A stretch of DNA of 64,000 nt from Limnoperna fortunei (lineage: Eukaryota > Mollusca > Bivalvia > Mytilida > Modiolidae): the NCBI GenBank assembly GCA_944474755.1, contig OX104119.1, forward strand, positions 49,845,657 through 49,909,656, written 5' to 3'. The notes beneath the pieces were generated by a model, which was not told where the DNA came from, searched no databases, and was given only the letters and a program-made list of their open reading frames with translations. This document shows, one piece after another, positions 1 to 11,629 of the stretch (positions within the stretch are counted from its first letter, which is position 1; each line of letters begins with the position of its first letter). Position numbers and translations under genes: made by a program.

Positions 1-103
1 CCTGTATGTTTAGCGTTTAGACAGAATCATTACATTGACACTTAATAGATACACACTGGTGATAAAAACTTTTAATGGAAATATGTGGTAACATCAGTAG
101 TGA
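1..103 (+). pseudogene. eroded C2H2 finger upstream of the zinc-finger ORF
   Basis: Finger-like remnants (a linker resembling THTGDK, then a WKYVV-like stretch) can be read but contain stops, the last in the frame of the downstream gene at 101-103. This suggests the finger array once extended further 5', or that this is decayed exon sequence. No promoter or start context is visible in the window. Confidence 0.5.
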
Positions 104-193
104 CTATCATCACTTACAAATAAACACACTGGTGATAAACCTTATAAATGTGATGTATGTGGTAAAGCCTTTAAACAAAATTGTGAATTACAG

Positions 194-2602
194 ATGCACC
201 TAAGGATACACACCGATAATAAACCTTATAATTGTGATGTATGTGGTAAAAGCTTTGGTCGGAAATACAGCCTAAATGTACACGTGAGGACACACGGTGG
301 TGGTAAACCTTATAAATGTGATGTATGTGGTAAAAGCTTTGGTCATATACAAAGCATGAATGTACACATGAGGACACACACTGGTGATAAACCTTATAAA
401 TGTGATGTATGTGGTAAAAGCTTTGATCATATACAAAGCATGAATGTACACATGAGGACACACACTGGTGATAACCCTTATAAATGTGATGTATGTGGTA
501 ATGAATTTAGTCATAAAAATAACTTAAAGAAACACATGATGACACACACTGGTGAAAAACTGTATAAATGTGATGTATGTGGTAAAGCCTTTAAACACAA
601 TTGTGAATTACAGAGGCACCTAAGGATACACACTGGTGATAAACCTTATAAATGTGATGTATGTGGTAAATGCTTTAGTCGGAATTACAGCCTAAATGTA
701 CACGTGAGGACACACACTGGTGATAAACCTTATAAATGTGATGTATGTGGTAAATGCTTTAGTCGGAATTACGGCCTAAATGTACACGTGATGACACACG
801 CTGGTGATAAACCTTATAAATGTGATGTATGTGGTAAATGCTTTAGTCGGAATTACAGCCTAAATGAACACGTGAGGACACACGCTGGTGATAAACCTTA
901 TAAATGTGATGTATGTGGTAATGAATTTAGTCATGAAAAAAACTTAAAGAAACACATGAGGACACACACTGGTGATGCACCTTATAAATGTGATGTATGT
1001 GGTAAAAGCTTTGGTCGGAAAGACAGCCTAAAAGTACACATGAGGACACACACTGGTGATAACCCTTATCAATGTGATGTATGTGGTAATGAATTTAGTC
1101 ATGAAAAAAACTTAAAGAAACACATGAGGACACACACTGGTGATAAACCTTATAAATGTGATGTATGTGGTAAAAGCTTTGGTCGGAAAGACAGCCTAAA
1201 AGTACACATGAGGACACACACTGGTGATAAACCTTATAAATGTGATGTATGTGGTAAAAGCTTTGGTCTGAGATACAGCCTAAAAGTACACATGAGGACA
1301 CACACTGGTGATAACCCTTATCAATGTGATGTATGTGGTAATGAATTTAGTCATGAAAAAAACTTAAAGAAACACAGGAGGACACACACTGGTGATAAAC
1401 CTTATAAATGTGATATATGTGGTAAAAGCTTTGGTCGGAAAGACAGCCTAAAAGTACACATGAGGACACACACTGGTGATAAACCTTATAAATGTGATGT
1501 ATGTGGTAAAAGCTTTGGTCATATACAAAGCATAAATGTACACATGAGGACACACACTGGTGATGCACCTTATAAATGTGATGTATGTGGTAAAAGCTTT
1601 GGTCGGAAAGACAGCCTAAAAGTACACATGAGGACACACACTGGTGATAAACCTTATAAATGTGATGTATGTGGTAAAGCCTTTAAACAAAATTGTGATT
1701 TACAGAGCCACCTGAGGATACACACTGGTGATAAACCTTATAATTGTGATGTATGTGGTAAAAGCTTTGGTCTGAGATACAGCCTAAAAGTACACATAAG
1801 GACACACACTGGTGATAACCCTTATAAATGTGATGTATGTGGTAATGAATTTAGTCATAAAAAAAACTTAAAGAAACACAGGAGGACACACACTGGTGAT
1901 AAACCTTATAAATGTGATGTATGTGGTAAAAGCTTTGGTCGGAATGACAGCCTAAAAGTACACATTAGGACACACACTGGTGATAAACCTTATAAATGTG
2001 ATGTATGTGGTAAAAGCTTTGGTCATATACAAAGCATAAATGTACACATGAGGACACACACTGGTGATGCACCTTATAAATGTGATGTATGTGGTAAAAG
2101 CTTTGGTCAGAAAGACAGCCTAAAAGTACACATGAGGACACACACAGGTGATAAACCTTATAAATGTGATGTATGTGGTAAAAGCTATGGTCATATACAA
2201 AGCATAAATGTACACATAAGGACACACACTGTTGATAAACGTTATAAATGTGATGTATGTGGTAAAAGCTTTGGTCTGAGGTACAGCCTAAAAGTACACA
2301 TGAGGACACACATTGTTGATAAACGTTATAAATGTGATGTATGTGGTAAAAGCTTTGGTCGGATACACCACCTGAATGAACACATGAGGACACACACTGG
2401 TGATAAACCTTATAAATGTGATGTATGTGGTAAAAACTTTGGTTGGAAAAACAGCCTAACAGTACACATGAGGACACACACTGGTGATCAACCTTATAAA
2501 TGTGATGTATGTGGTAAAAGCTATGGTCGGAAACACAGCCTAAATATACACATGAGCACTCACACTGGTGATAAACCTTATAAATGTGATGCGAGTTGTT
2601 AA
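194..2602 (+). CDS. polydactyl C2H2 zinc-finger protein, about 28 complete fingers (possibly partial)
   Basis: The frame encodes a near-perfect 28-residue repeat, C-x2-C-x12-H-x3-H with linkers mostly TGDKPYKC. Proteins with such arrays are nuclear and usually bind DNA; no KRAB, BTB, SET or other effector domain is present. The first ATG (194) lies inside a finger: the frame is already open from 104 and a complete finger begins near 122, so the true start is probably in an exon outside the window or lost. Predicted contact positions (-1,2,3,6) use only a few sets, chiefly R-D-S-V, H-Q-S-V, H-K-N-K, L-Y-S-V and R-Y-S-V. Finger blocks are themselves duplicated, with the order LRYS, SHEKN/SHKKN, GRKDS/GRNDS, GHIQS, GRKDS/GQKDS occurring twice. 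The frame ends at a TAA where the finger lysine codon is expected; more fingers follow in the same frame. It may be a 3'-truncated functional gene or an expanding pseudogene. Confidence 0.8.
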   Translation: MHLRIHTDNKPYNCDVCGKSFGRKYSLNVHVRTHGGGKPYKCDVCGKSFGHIQSMNVHMRTHTGDKPYKCDVCGKSFDHIQSMNVHMRTHTGDNPYKCDVCGNEFSHKNNLKKHMMTHTGEKLYKCDVCGKAFKHNCELQRHLRIHTGDKPYKCDVCGKCFSRNYSLNVHVRTHTGDKPYKCDVCGKCFSRNYGLNVHVMTHAGDKPYKCDVCGKCFSRNYSLNEHVRTHAGDKPYKCDVCGNEFSHEKNLKKHMRTHTGDAPYKCDVCGKSFGRKDSLKVHMRTHTGDNPYQCDVCGNEFSHEKNLKKHMRTHTGDKPYKCDVCGKSFGRKDSLKVHMRTHTGDKPYKCDVCGKSFGLRYSLKVHMRTHTGDNPYQCDVCGNEFSHEKNLKKHRRTHTGDKPYKCDICGKSFGRKDSLKVHMRTHTGDKPYKCDVCGKSFGHIQSINVHMRTHTGDAPYKCDVCGKSFGRKDSLKVHMRTHTGDKPYKCDVCGKAFKQNCDLQSHLRIHTGDKPYNCDVCGKSFGLRYSLKVHIRTHTGDNPYKCDVCGNEFSHKKNLKKHRRTHTGDKPYKCDVCGKSFGRNDSLKVHIRTHTGDKPYKCDVCGKSFGHIQSINVHMRTHTGDAPYKCDVCGKSFGQKDSLKVHMRTHTGDKPYKCDVCGKSYGHIQSINVHIRTHTVDKRYKCDVCGKSFGLRYSLKVHMRTHIVDKRYKCDVCGKSFGRIHHLNEHMRTHTGDKPYKCDVCGKNFGWKNSLTVHMRTHTGDQPYKCDVCGKSYGRKHSLNIHMSTHTGDKPYKCDASC

Positions 2603-3470
<868 letters not shown>

Positions 3471-3474
3471 ATAA

Positions 3475-5900
3475 AATTGATGATTTTTGCCATTTTTGCC
3501 TCAAAATCTTGAAAACTATTGAAACTGAAGAAAAAGTTTGCATTGCTTAATTGTTCTGATCTATGAGAGTTACAAAACTGTCTTTAGGGTCAAGATTGTC
3601 TGATTAACCGTTTAAGAGTTATTCCCTTGAACTGTTTTTTTTAATCGGTTTTAATTGATTTTTATACATCTTTTCCTCAGAAATCACTGAAAGTACTGCC
3701 TTGAAACTTTGTACACATCATCCGTCAAGTTTGCACAAACCATGGCCGCAGATTAATCAACATGGCCGCCATGGCTAAAAATAGAACGGGGGAAGGGGTC
3801 AAAAAACAAGTTTTGGCTTATAGTTCAAAAAGAATAACAGATACAGGATAACCGAAGAGACTTGCCTTCATCAGCATCGAAAGCTCTACGAAACACTCCA
3901 TTGGGTCGAAGTTGTATGTAGGAGTTATTGCCCTTTAATTGTCGAAATTGATTATTTAATTGACATTTTTGCCTCAAAATCTTGAAAATTACCGTATTAG
4001 AACTAGAGGTCGCATTGCTTAATTGTTCTGCTGTATGAGGGCTACAAAAATGACCTTTGGGTCAAGATTGTCAGATGAACCGTTTAGGAATTATTCTCCT
4101 TGAACATGTTTTTTTAATGAATTTTAATTGATTTTAACAAATCTTCTCCTCTTTAACCAATGAAAGGACTGCTTTGAAACATTGCACACATCATCTTTAG
4201 GATGTCCTTTGTTATGACACGAATCCCGTCATACTCTTTCGATCGACTTGCATTTTCCTCGATGTTATTTATATAGATTGTGGGGTATAGCTTGGAGCAA
4301 GGGGTACGTTCTATAAAAGGAAAGTGAAATGGATGAACACACAGAGGTTTCAACAGTGGAGTCCTTTATTAAATACTAATTTTTCATACGATAAATTTTG
4401 ACCAAAATATAACAATATTTGTATCAGAAATATTAACCATTAAATTACTATTTGTGTTTTCCCATAACACTTGACATCTTGCTTCATATATTTGTAAGCC
4501 CAAGCCCTAGGTCCATCAAATTTGGTACAGAGGTAGCTAATGATGAGTACTTGCCAGTCAGTCACCTGTCACCTGACCTTGACCTCAATTTCACGGTCTA
4601 GCGACTACGTTAAGGTTTTTTTGGGTTACGGCAGTTCCTCTGAAACTACGCATGGTAGGATGACAATATTTGGTGTATAGTTTGCTGATGACTGGTACAT
4701 GACTGTCTGGTAGGTGTCACCTGACCTTGACCTCAATTTCACGGTCCAGTGACTACGCTAAAGTTTTTAGTTACGGCAGTTCCTCTGTTACCAATCATGG
4801 TAGGATGACAATATTTGGTATATAGGTTGCTGATGATTAGTACATGACTGTCTGGTAGGTGTCACCTGACCTTGACCTCAATTTCACGGTCCAGCGTTTA
4901 CGTTAAAGTTTTTGGTTACGACAGTTCCTCTGTAAGCATGCATGGTAGGATGACAATATTTGGTATATAGGTTGCTGATGACAAGTACATGACTGTCTGG
5001 TAGGTGCCACCTGACCTTGACCCCAATTTCACGGTCCAGCGATTACGTTAAAGTTTTTGGTTACGACAGTTCCTCTGTAAGCATTCATGGTAGGATGACA
5101 ATATTTGGTATATAGGTTGCTGATGACCTGGTGCCACCTGACCTTGACCTCAATTTCACGGTTCAGCGACTACGTTAACGTTTTTGGGTTACGGCTGTTC
5201 CCCTGTAGCCATGCATGGTAGAATGACAATATTTGGTATATAGGTTGCTGATGAATAGTACATGACTGTCTGGTAGGTGTCACCTGACCTTGACCTCAAT
5301 TTCACGGTCCAGTGACTACATTAAAGTTTTTGTATTGGGACAGTTCCTCTGTAACTATGCATGGTATGGTGACTTTGGTGTACAGGCCGCTGCTGATATT
5401 TAATGATATTTACGTACTGTTTATGACAAAATTTATTTTCGTTACTGATGCGGAATGCAGGCGAGACGTTTTTCTGTGTCCACACTTGTTGTCTCTCAAG
5501 GCAAGATTGATGACTATTTCTCATTTTGATATTATTACAAAAATTACTTAAAATGACATCACAACACCTCTACCAAAATTGTGCAAATCATGACAGCTGA
5601 CTACCTACATAGCTACGTTGGCTATAAATCTATTCATAGAAAAAGTGGGGGGAGTAAGAGAGTTTTCGGCTGATAGTTAAAAAGTATAACGGGTACAGCA
5701 AATTTGAAGTGAACCTCCCTCCTAAGCATCAAAAGCTACTCCTTATACTAGAAGGAGTTATTTCCCTTAAAAGGTCAAAATTAATGATTTTTGCAAAAGT
5801 GTTGGGCAATTCCTTATAGAATAGAAAAGCTGAATAAAAAAGGGTTGCTTGGTTTCAGGTTCAGGTGAGCGATACAGGCTCCTGGGAGCCTCTAGTTAAA
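3475..5900 (+). mobile_element. pearl/Helentron-like non-autonomous element
   Basis: A longer unit (marked by TTTTTGCCTCAAAATCTTGA and by GGGTCAAGATTGTC) occurs at about 3485 and 3965. A related downstream half recurs at 5530-5800, matching 3700-3960. Between them lies an array of ~145-bp cores. The 3' end carries GGTGAGCGATACAGGC followed by a hairpin at 5876-5891 (AGGCTC-CTGG-GAGCCT). Central core repeats plus a terminal hairpin fit the pearl and Helentron-associated (HINE) families of bivalves. No protein is encoded; class assignment is inference. Confidence 0.55.
4560..5400 (+). repeat. ~145-bp tandem core repeat, about six units
   Basis: The motif CACCTGACCTTGACCTCAAT recurs near 4568, 4717, 4861, 5005, 5132 and 5278, giving a period near 145 bp with one shortened unit. 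Each unit also carries TTTCACGGTC, a TTAAAGTTTTTGG stretch, AGTTCCTCTG, GTAGGATGACAATATTTGG and a CATGACTGTCTGGTAGGTG motif. A diverged array of the same cores lies at 20270-20840. Confidence 0.8.
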
Positions 5901-6635
5901 TACTCGATGACAAATGGACAGACAAGGGTATTCTAGTACTCTTATGCGTAGTTCCTCTTTACATTTATAAATAAACTGACAGTTTATTTTAAAGCTACTA
6001 TATTCACATTCAATTTTTGTAATTGATGCATGCAAATATAAATACATCTGATATACTCTACAGACAATACGAGTTAATTTGAGTTTACAGTTTTAACAAA
6101 AAATCACAAATATTGTTAATAATTTTCTGTGACATTGTTACCTGTACTTTATTTTGTCCAATTTATTCACCCAACAAATCTTCGAAACCTTTTATGTCAT
6201 TCCTTTCAAATGCTAATTTCAAATGACAATATGCCAAACCACTAGCAGCAATAGTATTTGCAGTTCTGCTAGAAATAGATTTGCAATTAATCAAACATTT
6301 CAGACTAGGTAAATTTCTTTTGGTCTCTTTAGAAATTTCATATTCCTCATGAACATGGTATATGCTATACAGAAAAATAAGCTTGTTTTATAGCTCTATT
6401 ACGAACATTTGTTTTTGTGACAAGTTTTGATAATGCTTATACATCAAATAGGGCATTGTGTGCATTATAGGTTTCATTAATAAGATTACGGTCAGTGTGA
6501 GCTATTCTCATCACTTGGCGTCGGTCGTTGGCCGTGAACTTTTCACATTTCAATCTTCTCCAAAACTACTTGACCAATTGGATCCAAACTTGGCAGGAAT
6601 GTTTATTGGGTGGTTCTTAACCGTTTATTAATGCA
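5901..6635. other. no gene recognised
   Basis: AT-rich sequence between the pearl-like element and LINE debris. Short minus-strand reading fragments may belong to the LINE 3' end that follows, but I could not identify them. Confidence 0.4.
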
Positions 6636-7075
6636 AAACGTGTCCCAATTAGGGATAACAGCATACATTACACAGTACACACACAAAAACGAGACATACA
6701 TGATACAACATGAAAATTAACAGTTTTATGATATATATACATTATAGATTATCCTCTCTCTTCAGTTCTAATGACTGTATTATAAAAGAATAAACTATGG
6801 AGATTTGATCAGGTGTTGATGGATTTAATAACCATTTCAGTTTATTTATTTAATTTTAAAATTAAAAATTAAAGTCTTAAATGTTTAATTGTTCAAACAT
6901 GGTATTTCGTAGTGCTTGGTTTTTATCCCATTGAAAAAAGAAATGATTTTCATCTTCTACTTTATTACAATAGGTACATAACCTCTTATCCCTTGGTATT
7001 TTATTAAATCTTCCGATTTGAAGTTTGTGGTCACATATTCTAAAGGACAAGGTATGATAATCTACTGTCACTGGC
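6636..7075 (-). pseudogene. LINE fragment, post-RT C-terminal domain
   Basis: The minus-strand frame 7071-6877 reads LSFRICDHKLQIGRFNKIP, then RDKRLCTYCNKVEDENHFFF. This is the conserved cysteine/histidine motif that follows the reverse transcriptase in CR1/L2/Jockey-type non-LTR elements (GRF...RLC..C...EDE.HF). The rest of the RT is absent to the right, and the left part would be its 3' end. It is a severely 5'-truncated copy, related to but distinct from the LINEs at 13.4-19.5 kb. Confidence 0.7.
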
Positions 7076-7260
7076 CCCCTATTTTCGCTAAAAATGTAAT
7101 GATTACAGTCTGTAGATCATAATGTTTTTTCAAAGGTACATTATCCCTTCTTACAGAAAATCAATATAACTTTCTTTTCTTATCATGTAAAATTATTATA
7201 TGCACCTTACTAAAATAGGCAAATTGTAGTGGTAAGTTTTTGTGATTTCGGACACCATTT

Positions 7261-7372
7261 TAAATATGAACGGACGCGTGTAACACGAAGATATTTGACT
7301 GTGTTAATTGTTGTAAAAACAGTTTTTAATATTTAAAATATATTTGTGGCACACGCGTCCGCTCATGTTAAA
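7261..7372. mobile_element. small inverted-repeat element (MITE-like)
   Basis: About 20-bp imperfect arms, with CGGACGCGTGT on the left and its complement ACACGCGTCCG on the right, enclose an AT-rich centre of about 70 bp. The arms are GC-rich against an AT-rich background. A related CGGACGCG stretch occurs near 22070 at one end of another transposon. Target duplication not evident. Confidence 0.5.
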
Positions 7373-7699
7373 AAATTAATGTTTTGTCCACAAATTCGCG
7401 TGATTGTTGTACTGATCAGCATAGTATGTAAGCCTACAAACGGACCGGACTTGCATTTCCGAATCAGCATATACATCTATTTATGCTGGTAATGAAAAGA
7501 TTGTTCCAGACATTAATTGTTATTCATGAAAAAATCTTCATAGATAACATCGTAATATGTCGAAATAGATGTCAAGTTACAACTTTTAAATTTTTTTCAC
7601 GTAATAATTATAAAAGGTATAAAAACTGGTGTCATCTATCATCAAATATATCACGTCAGCAATTTGACACATAAATAGGTCTTATTTTCGAAAACGTTG

Positions 7700-7785
7700 T
7701 GCGTATATGGCGTATATTTAGCTCGCAGGTCATAAGATCGCGAAACGCTGGTTCGAGTCCCGACGTTTTTCTTTTTCTTTTTTTT
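7700..7785 (+). repeat. tRNA-like sequence (pol III type), SINE head or tRNA pseudogene
   Basis: A possible A box (TTTAGCTCGCAGGT) is followed after about 30 bp by a good B box (GGTTCGAGTCC) and then a T-rich run that could stop RNA polymerase III. The acceptor and T stems do not pair cleanly, so a functional tRNA is unlikely. The preceding ~130 bp resemble 19500-19640, suggesting a dispersed repeat. Confidence 0.4.
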
Positions 7786-8084
7786 TTTGTGTCAACTTTC
7801 GTTTGTCACTTATTTAAGAAAGTTTGTATGATAAATGATAATGTCCGAGATTATAATATTTTAAAGAACACAATTAGTCCTTAAAGGTTGAAAATATTAT
7901 GTGTCTAAAGTAATACCGAAAGTGGACGATACGTATAACATGCGCGGAACACACGTTCCGACGAAGTAAATGTAAAGAATTTAAAAGAATTGAATTTTGT
8001 TTCGTTTGTATACACTCGAACAAAATGATAAGACTGTTCTAGAAGTCATTTGTATTAAAGTAAAAAATCGTCAGCGATCACATC

Positions 8085-8330
8085 TTGATATGTATAAGTA
8101 TAAGTATAATTATTTATTCCAATCAAGGGGCCCTCAATGGGACAAAATGACAATACAATTACAGATAATAATTATTCATACAACACACATATAACCAAAC
8201 AAAAATATCACAATAAATAGATTAGATATTACAAGTTCCATGACTTGGGTTTTATACAGAGCAGCCCTCACCAGACATCTTACATAGGGATTTAAATTTA
8301 AAGGATTATTTTGTTAAAATATATTTTAGA
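8085..8330 (-). repeat. probable LINE 3' UTR with hexanucleotide tail
   Basis: Read on the minus strand, the segment ends in repeated ACTTAT units, the short-microsatellite tail seen on CR1/L2-like LINEs. A similar hexamer-like tail (TTTGTA type on the minus strand) occurs at 12258-12285. No coding sequence is attached, so this is tentative. Confidence 0.3.
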
Positions 8331-8333
8331 GTA

Positions 8334-8720
8334 TGGTTATATACCAACAGACCTGCCCGTGACTGATGCACAAAGCTGATTAATCTGTTAAATATCAATT
8401 TTGTGCAGAAGTCACCAGGGGACGTTGCCTATCAAGGTTGAGGTTAATCCACTATGACATAGGTTTATCATATGCTTGCTCTGTATCTTGTTATATAATA
8501 AGTACATGTACAGATACAATATAAGAAAAGAAATCTACACTATATCTCATCTACTTTTGATCAGAAATAAACTGAACTACTTATCTAATTTTCTTTAATT
8601 CACCTCTGTGTATGGTTATCTACCAACAAAATTGCCTGTGTCAAATGCATAGAGCCAATTTTATGCAGAAGACACCAGGGGACGTTGCCTACAAGGATTG
8701 TGTTAAATCCATAATTATCA
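8334..8720 (+). repeat. two diverged copies of a ~115-bp repeat
   Basis: The stretches at 8334-8450 and 8608-8718 share GGTTATNTACCAACA near their starts, a GCAGAAGNCACCAGG block and GGGGACGTTGCCTA near their ends. They are about 274 bp apart. They are probably core repeats of an older element; the boundaries are not clear. Confidence 0.5.
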
Positions 8721-8860
8721 AACATTTATATATATAACTATATATGTCTATGAATGGTTTAAATGAGAAAGAAAAACAGTAAATATATAATTAAGGTTAG
8801 AAATTCTGTACAGTAGTATGAAGGAATTGCATGTATCTGAGGTCTGGAGTTGTTTATCTC

Positions 8861-10685
8861 AGAGAATGCTGAACAAAAACAAAGATCTAGATTGTCAGTA
8901 TTTGGCCACAGCTTTATTATACAAGTACAACAATAAATAAATAAATAAATAAATAAATATATATATATATATTTGAAATATAAGATAAGATTAAAGTTCA
9001 AGTCTATATATTGGTCGCCGCAACTTGATGGCAGACCATAAATGAATTAGCAACTGATATCTATGGGGGATGAGCAACCCTGGGAAACAGAGGTTTACTC
9101 CAGAATTTAGATATTTGCTAGTTGACAGTTAATAAAAAGGGGGGCCAGTGCAGTGAAAAATCTGCCTTATTGTCCGAAACCACCATTTGCACGCTTCTCA
9201 CACTCCACGACGATACCAAGACTGTGCTTTTTCCTTGCAAGGCTCCTCAATCCTCAAGCTCCAAGCTGTCTCAATACCTGAAAATATTCAAGAAAAGGAA
9301 GCGAAGTACCAATTTCATTAACAAGATGATTAGCAAAATATATTACAAAATGTATTAACTTTGTGCGTGTTATGTAATGGAGGTGGGTGGGAGGGTTCAT
9401 AAAATTTAGATTGCCAAACCGACATTTTTCCTGTCACCTCCTTTCAGACGATTTTCAAAAAGACCGAACCTCGATTTGGTTTTTCTATTTTTGGACAGGT
9501 TTAACCAATCACCAATCATGTGTTTAAGGAATACTAGAGCGAAAGCAACAACAGCCAACAACTATACTAGTCAGTCTTCCTTCGATAAAGGAATTTAATG
9601 CTGAATACATTAAATTCACTTATCTCAGAGAATGCTGAATAAAAACAAAGATCTAGATTGGCAGTATTTGGCCACAGCTTTATTATACAAGTACAACAAT
9701 ATATATATAAATAAATAAATAAATAAATATATTTGAAATATAAGATAAGATTAAAGTTCAAGTCTATATATTGGTCGCCGCAACTTGATGGCAGACCATA
9801 AATGAATTAGCAACTGATATATATGGGGGATGAGCAACCCTGGGAAACAGAGGTTTACTCCAGAATTTAGATATTTGCTAGTTGACAGTTAATAAAAAGG
9901 GGGGCCAGTGCAGTGAAAAATCTGCCTTATTGTCCGAAACCACCATTTGCACGCTTCTCACACTCCACGACGATACCAAGACTGTGCTTTTTCCTTGCAA
10001 GGCTCCTCAATCCTCAAGCTCCAAGCTGTCCCAATACCTGAAAATATTCAAGAAAAGGAAGCGAAGTACCAATTTCATTAACAAGATGATTAGCAAATAT
10101 ATTACAAAATGTATTAACTTTGTGCGTGTTATGTAATGGAGGTGGGTGGGAGGGTTCATAAAATTTAGATTGCCAAACCGACATTTTTCCTGTCACCTCC
10201 TTTCAGACGATTTTCAAAAAGACCGAACCTCGATTTGGTTTTTCTATTTTTGGACAGGTTTAACCAATCACCAATCATGTGTTTAAGGAATACTAGAGCG
10301 AAAGCAACAACAGCCAACAACTATACTAGTCAGTCTTCCTTCGATAAAGGAATTTAATGCTGAATACATTAAATTCACTTATCTCAGAGAATGCTGAATA
10401 AAAACAAAGATCTAGATTGGCAGTATTTGGCCACAGCTTTATTATACAAGTACAACAATATATATATAAATAAATAAATAAATAAATATATTTGAAATAT
10501 AAGATAAGATTAAAGTTCAAGTCTATATATTGGTCGCCGCAACTTGATGGCAGACCATAAATGAATTAGCAACTGATATATATGGGGGATGAGCAACCCT
10601 GGGAAACAGAGGTTACTCCAGAATTTAGATATTTGCTAGTTGACAGTTAATAAAAAGGGGGGCCAGTGCAGTGAAAAATCTGCCA
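8861..10685 (+). repeat. 760-bp tandem repeat, two full units plus a partial third
   Basis: AGTCTATATATTGGTCGCC recurs at 9001, 9761 and 10520, giving a 759-760 bp period, and the first two full units are almost identical. Each carries an (AAAT)n microsatellite that varies in length, a short open frame (9122-9358 and 9882-10136) and a shared 3' portion. The third copy breaks off near 10685. Pieces of the unit recur at 11505-11625 and 16627-16858, so it contains dispersed-repeat material and the tandem duplication is a later, local event. The short frames do not resemble any family I know. Confidence 0.85.
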
Positions 10686-10742
10686 AATTGACTGAAACGA
10701 CAGATGCTCGTCATGTGTCGTTTCAGGAAACCGCCACAGAAT

Positions 10743-10759
10743 GGGGGGGGGGGGGGGGG
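10743..10759 (+). repeat. 17-bp poly-G run
   Basis: An uninterrupted run of 17 G lies next to a short GC-rich stretch just after the 760-bp tandem repeat breaks off. It could form G-quadruplex structure or be an assembly-sensitive homopolymer. Confidence 0.8.
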
Positions 10760-10819
10760 TTGAACAGCACAGTTGTGCCAATACTGTTAAATATATATCT
10801 ATAACTAATATATAACTAA

Positions 10820-11240
10820 TATATAAATAATGTATTTCTAGTATATATATGGCATATTTATATATATGAATAACAAATTGAAATAGCACTGTTATATTCA
10901 ATATAATATATTTCTAGTATATATATGGCATATCTACATCAATATATATGTAAATAACAAATTGAAATAGCACATGAATGTCTGTGCTTGAATGTATATA
11001 CAAATTCAGAACTTCTAGTATACTTATGTTGTTGGTTTGAATGTTGTTGAACGCCACTTACAGCAATTTTTCAACTATATCATGGCGTTCAGTTTTTTAT
11101 TGGGGGAGAAAGCCGGAGAACATCCCGACCTACGGTGGGAAAACTTGCTCTAGTATATAAATTTAACTAAATATTTGCAGAAACAGATATACAATTACGA
11201 ATTTTTAGTATGCATATGTCATAGTAAACTAAATAATTGC
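10820..11240 (+). repeat. degenerate ~75-85-bp AT-rich tandem repeat
   Basis: A TTTCTAGTATATATATGGCA block followed by ATAACAAATTGAAATAGCAC occurs at about 10832 and 10909. Weaker copies of CTTCTAGTATACTTATG and TTTTTAGTATGCATATGTCA follow. A SINE-tail fragment interrupts the series. Confidence 0.55.
11035..11140 (-). mobile_element. bivalve-type SINE tail fragment
   Basis: The minus strand reads a proline-rich-looking GTTTTCCCACC block, CAATAAAAAACTG, a CGCCATGATATAG-like block, TTGAAAAATTGCTG and GTGGCGTTCAACA. This is the conserved tail order of the SINEs at 44 kb. The tRNA head is missing. Confidence 0.6.
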
Positions 11241-11504
11241 AGCATGTTGATTTGTCTAAATATTTGTTTATGTAACATTTTTGGTCAATAACACGAACAC
11301 AATTTGTCGAAATTATTTTGAAAATTTCAAGCGACCAGGGAATAATAACATACAGAATTGCATTCTAACCAATACATTACCAAGATCATTCCGCCCAATA
11401 TTTATCATAATAAATTTTTGGAGGGTCTTCCAATTTAATAAAGGTTCCAATATAACCACCGAGTTAATGCATTCTTTATGATGTATAAGCAAACAAGGCA
11501 GAAC

Positions 11505-11625
11505 TTGTTTGTTTCCTTGCAAGGCTCCTCAATTTACAAGCTCCAAGCTGACACAATACCTGAAAATATTCGAGAAAAGGAAGCGAAGTACCAATTTCAT
11601 TAATGAGTTAGCAAAATATACTACA
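11505..11625 (+). repeat. dispersed fragment of the 760-bp unit
   Basis: TTTCCTTGCAAGGCTCCTCA, a GCTCCAAGCTG block and AAAGGAAGCGAAGTACCAAT match positions 9230-9350 with a few changes. It is older than the tandem copies. Confidence 0.75.
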
Positions 11626-11629
11626 AGAT

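Noticed and set aside
171..2477. Long minus-strand frames repeating YDQSFYHIHHIYKVYH across the zinc-finger region
   Set aside because: These are antisense readings of the 84-bp finger repeat; the plus strand spells canonical C2H2 fingers.
7700..7785. Functional tRNA gene
   Set aside because: A good B box is present, but the acceptor and T stems do not pair and no clear anticodon arm forms.
9122..10136. Duplicated 78- and 84-codon frames as a gene pair
   Set aside because: They lie in a 760-bp tandem repeat with dispersed fragments elsewhere, have no recognisable domain, and are duplicated along with non-coding sequence.
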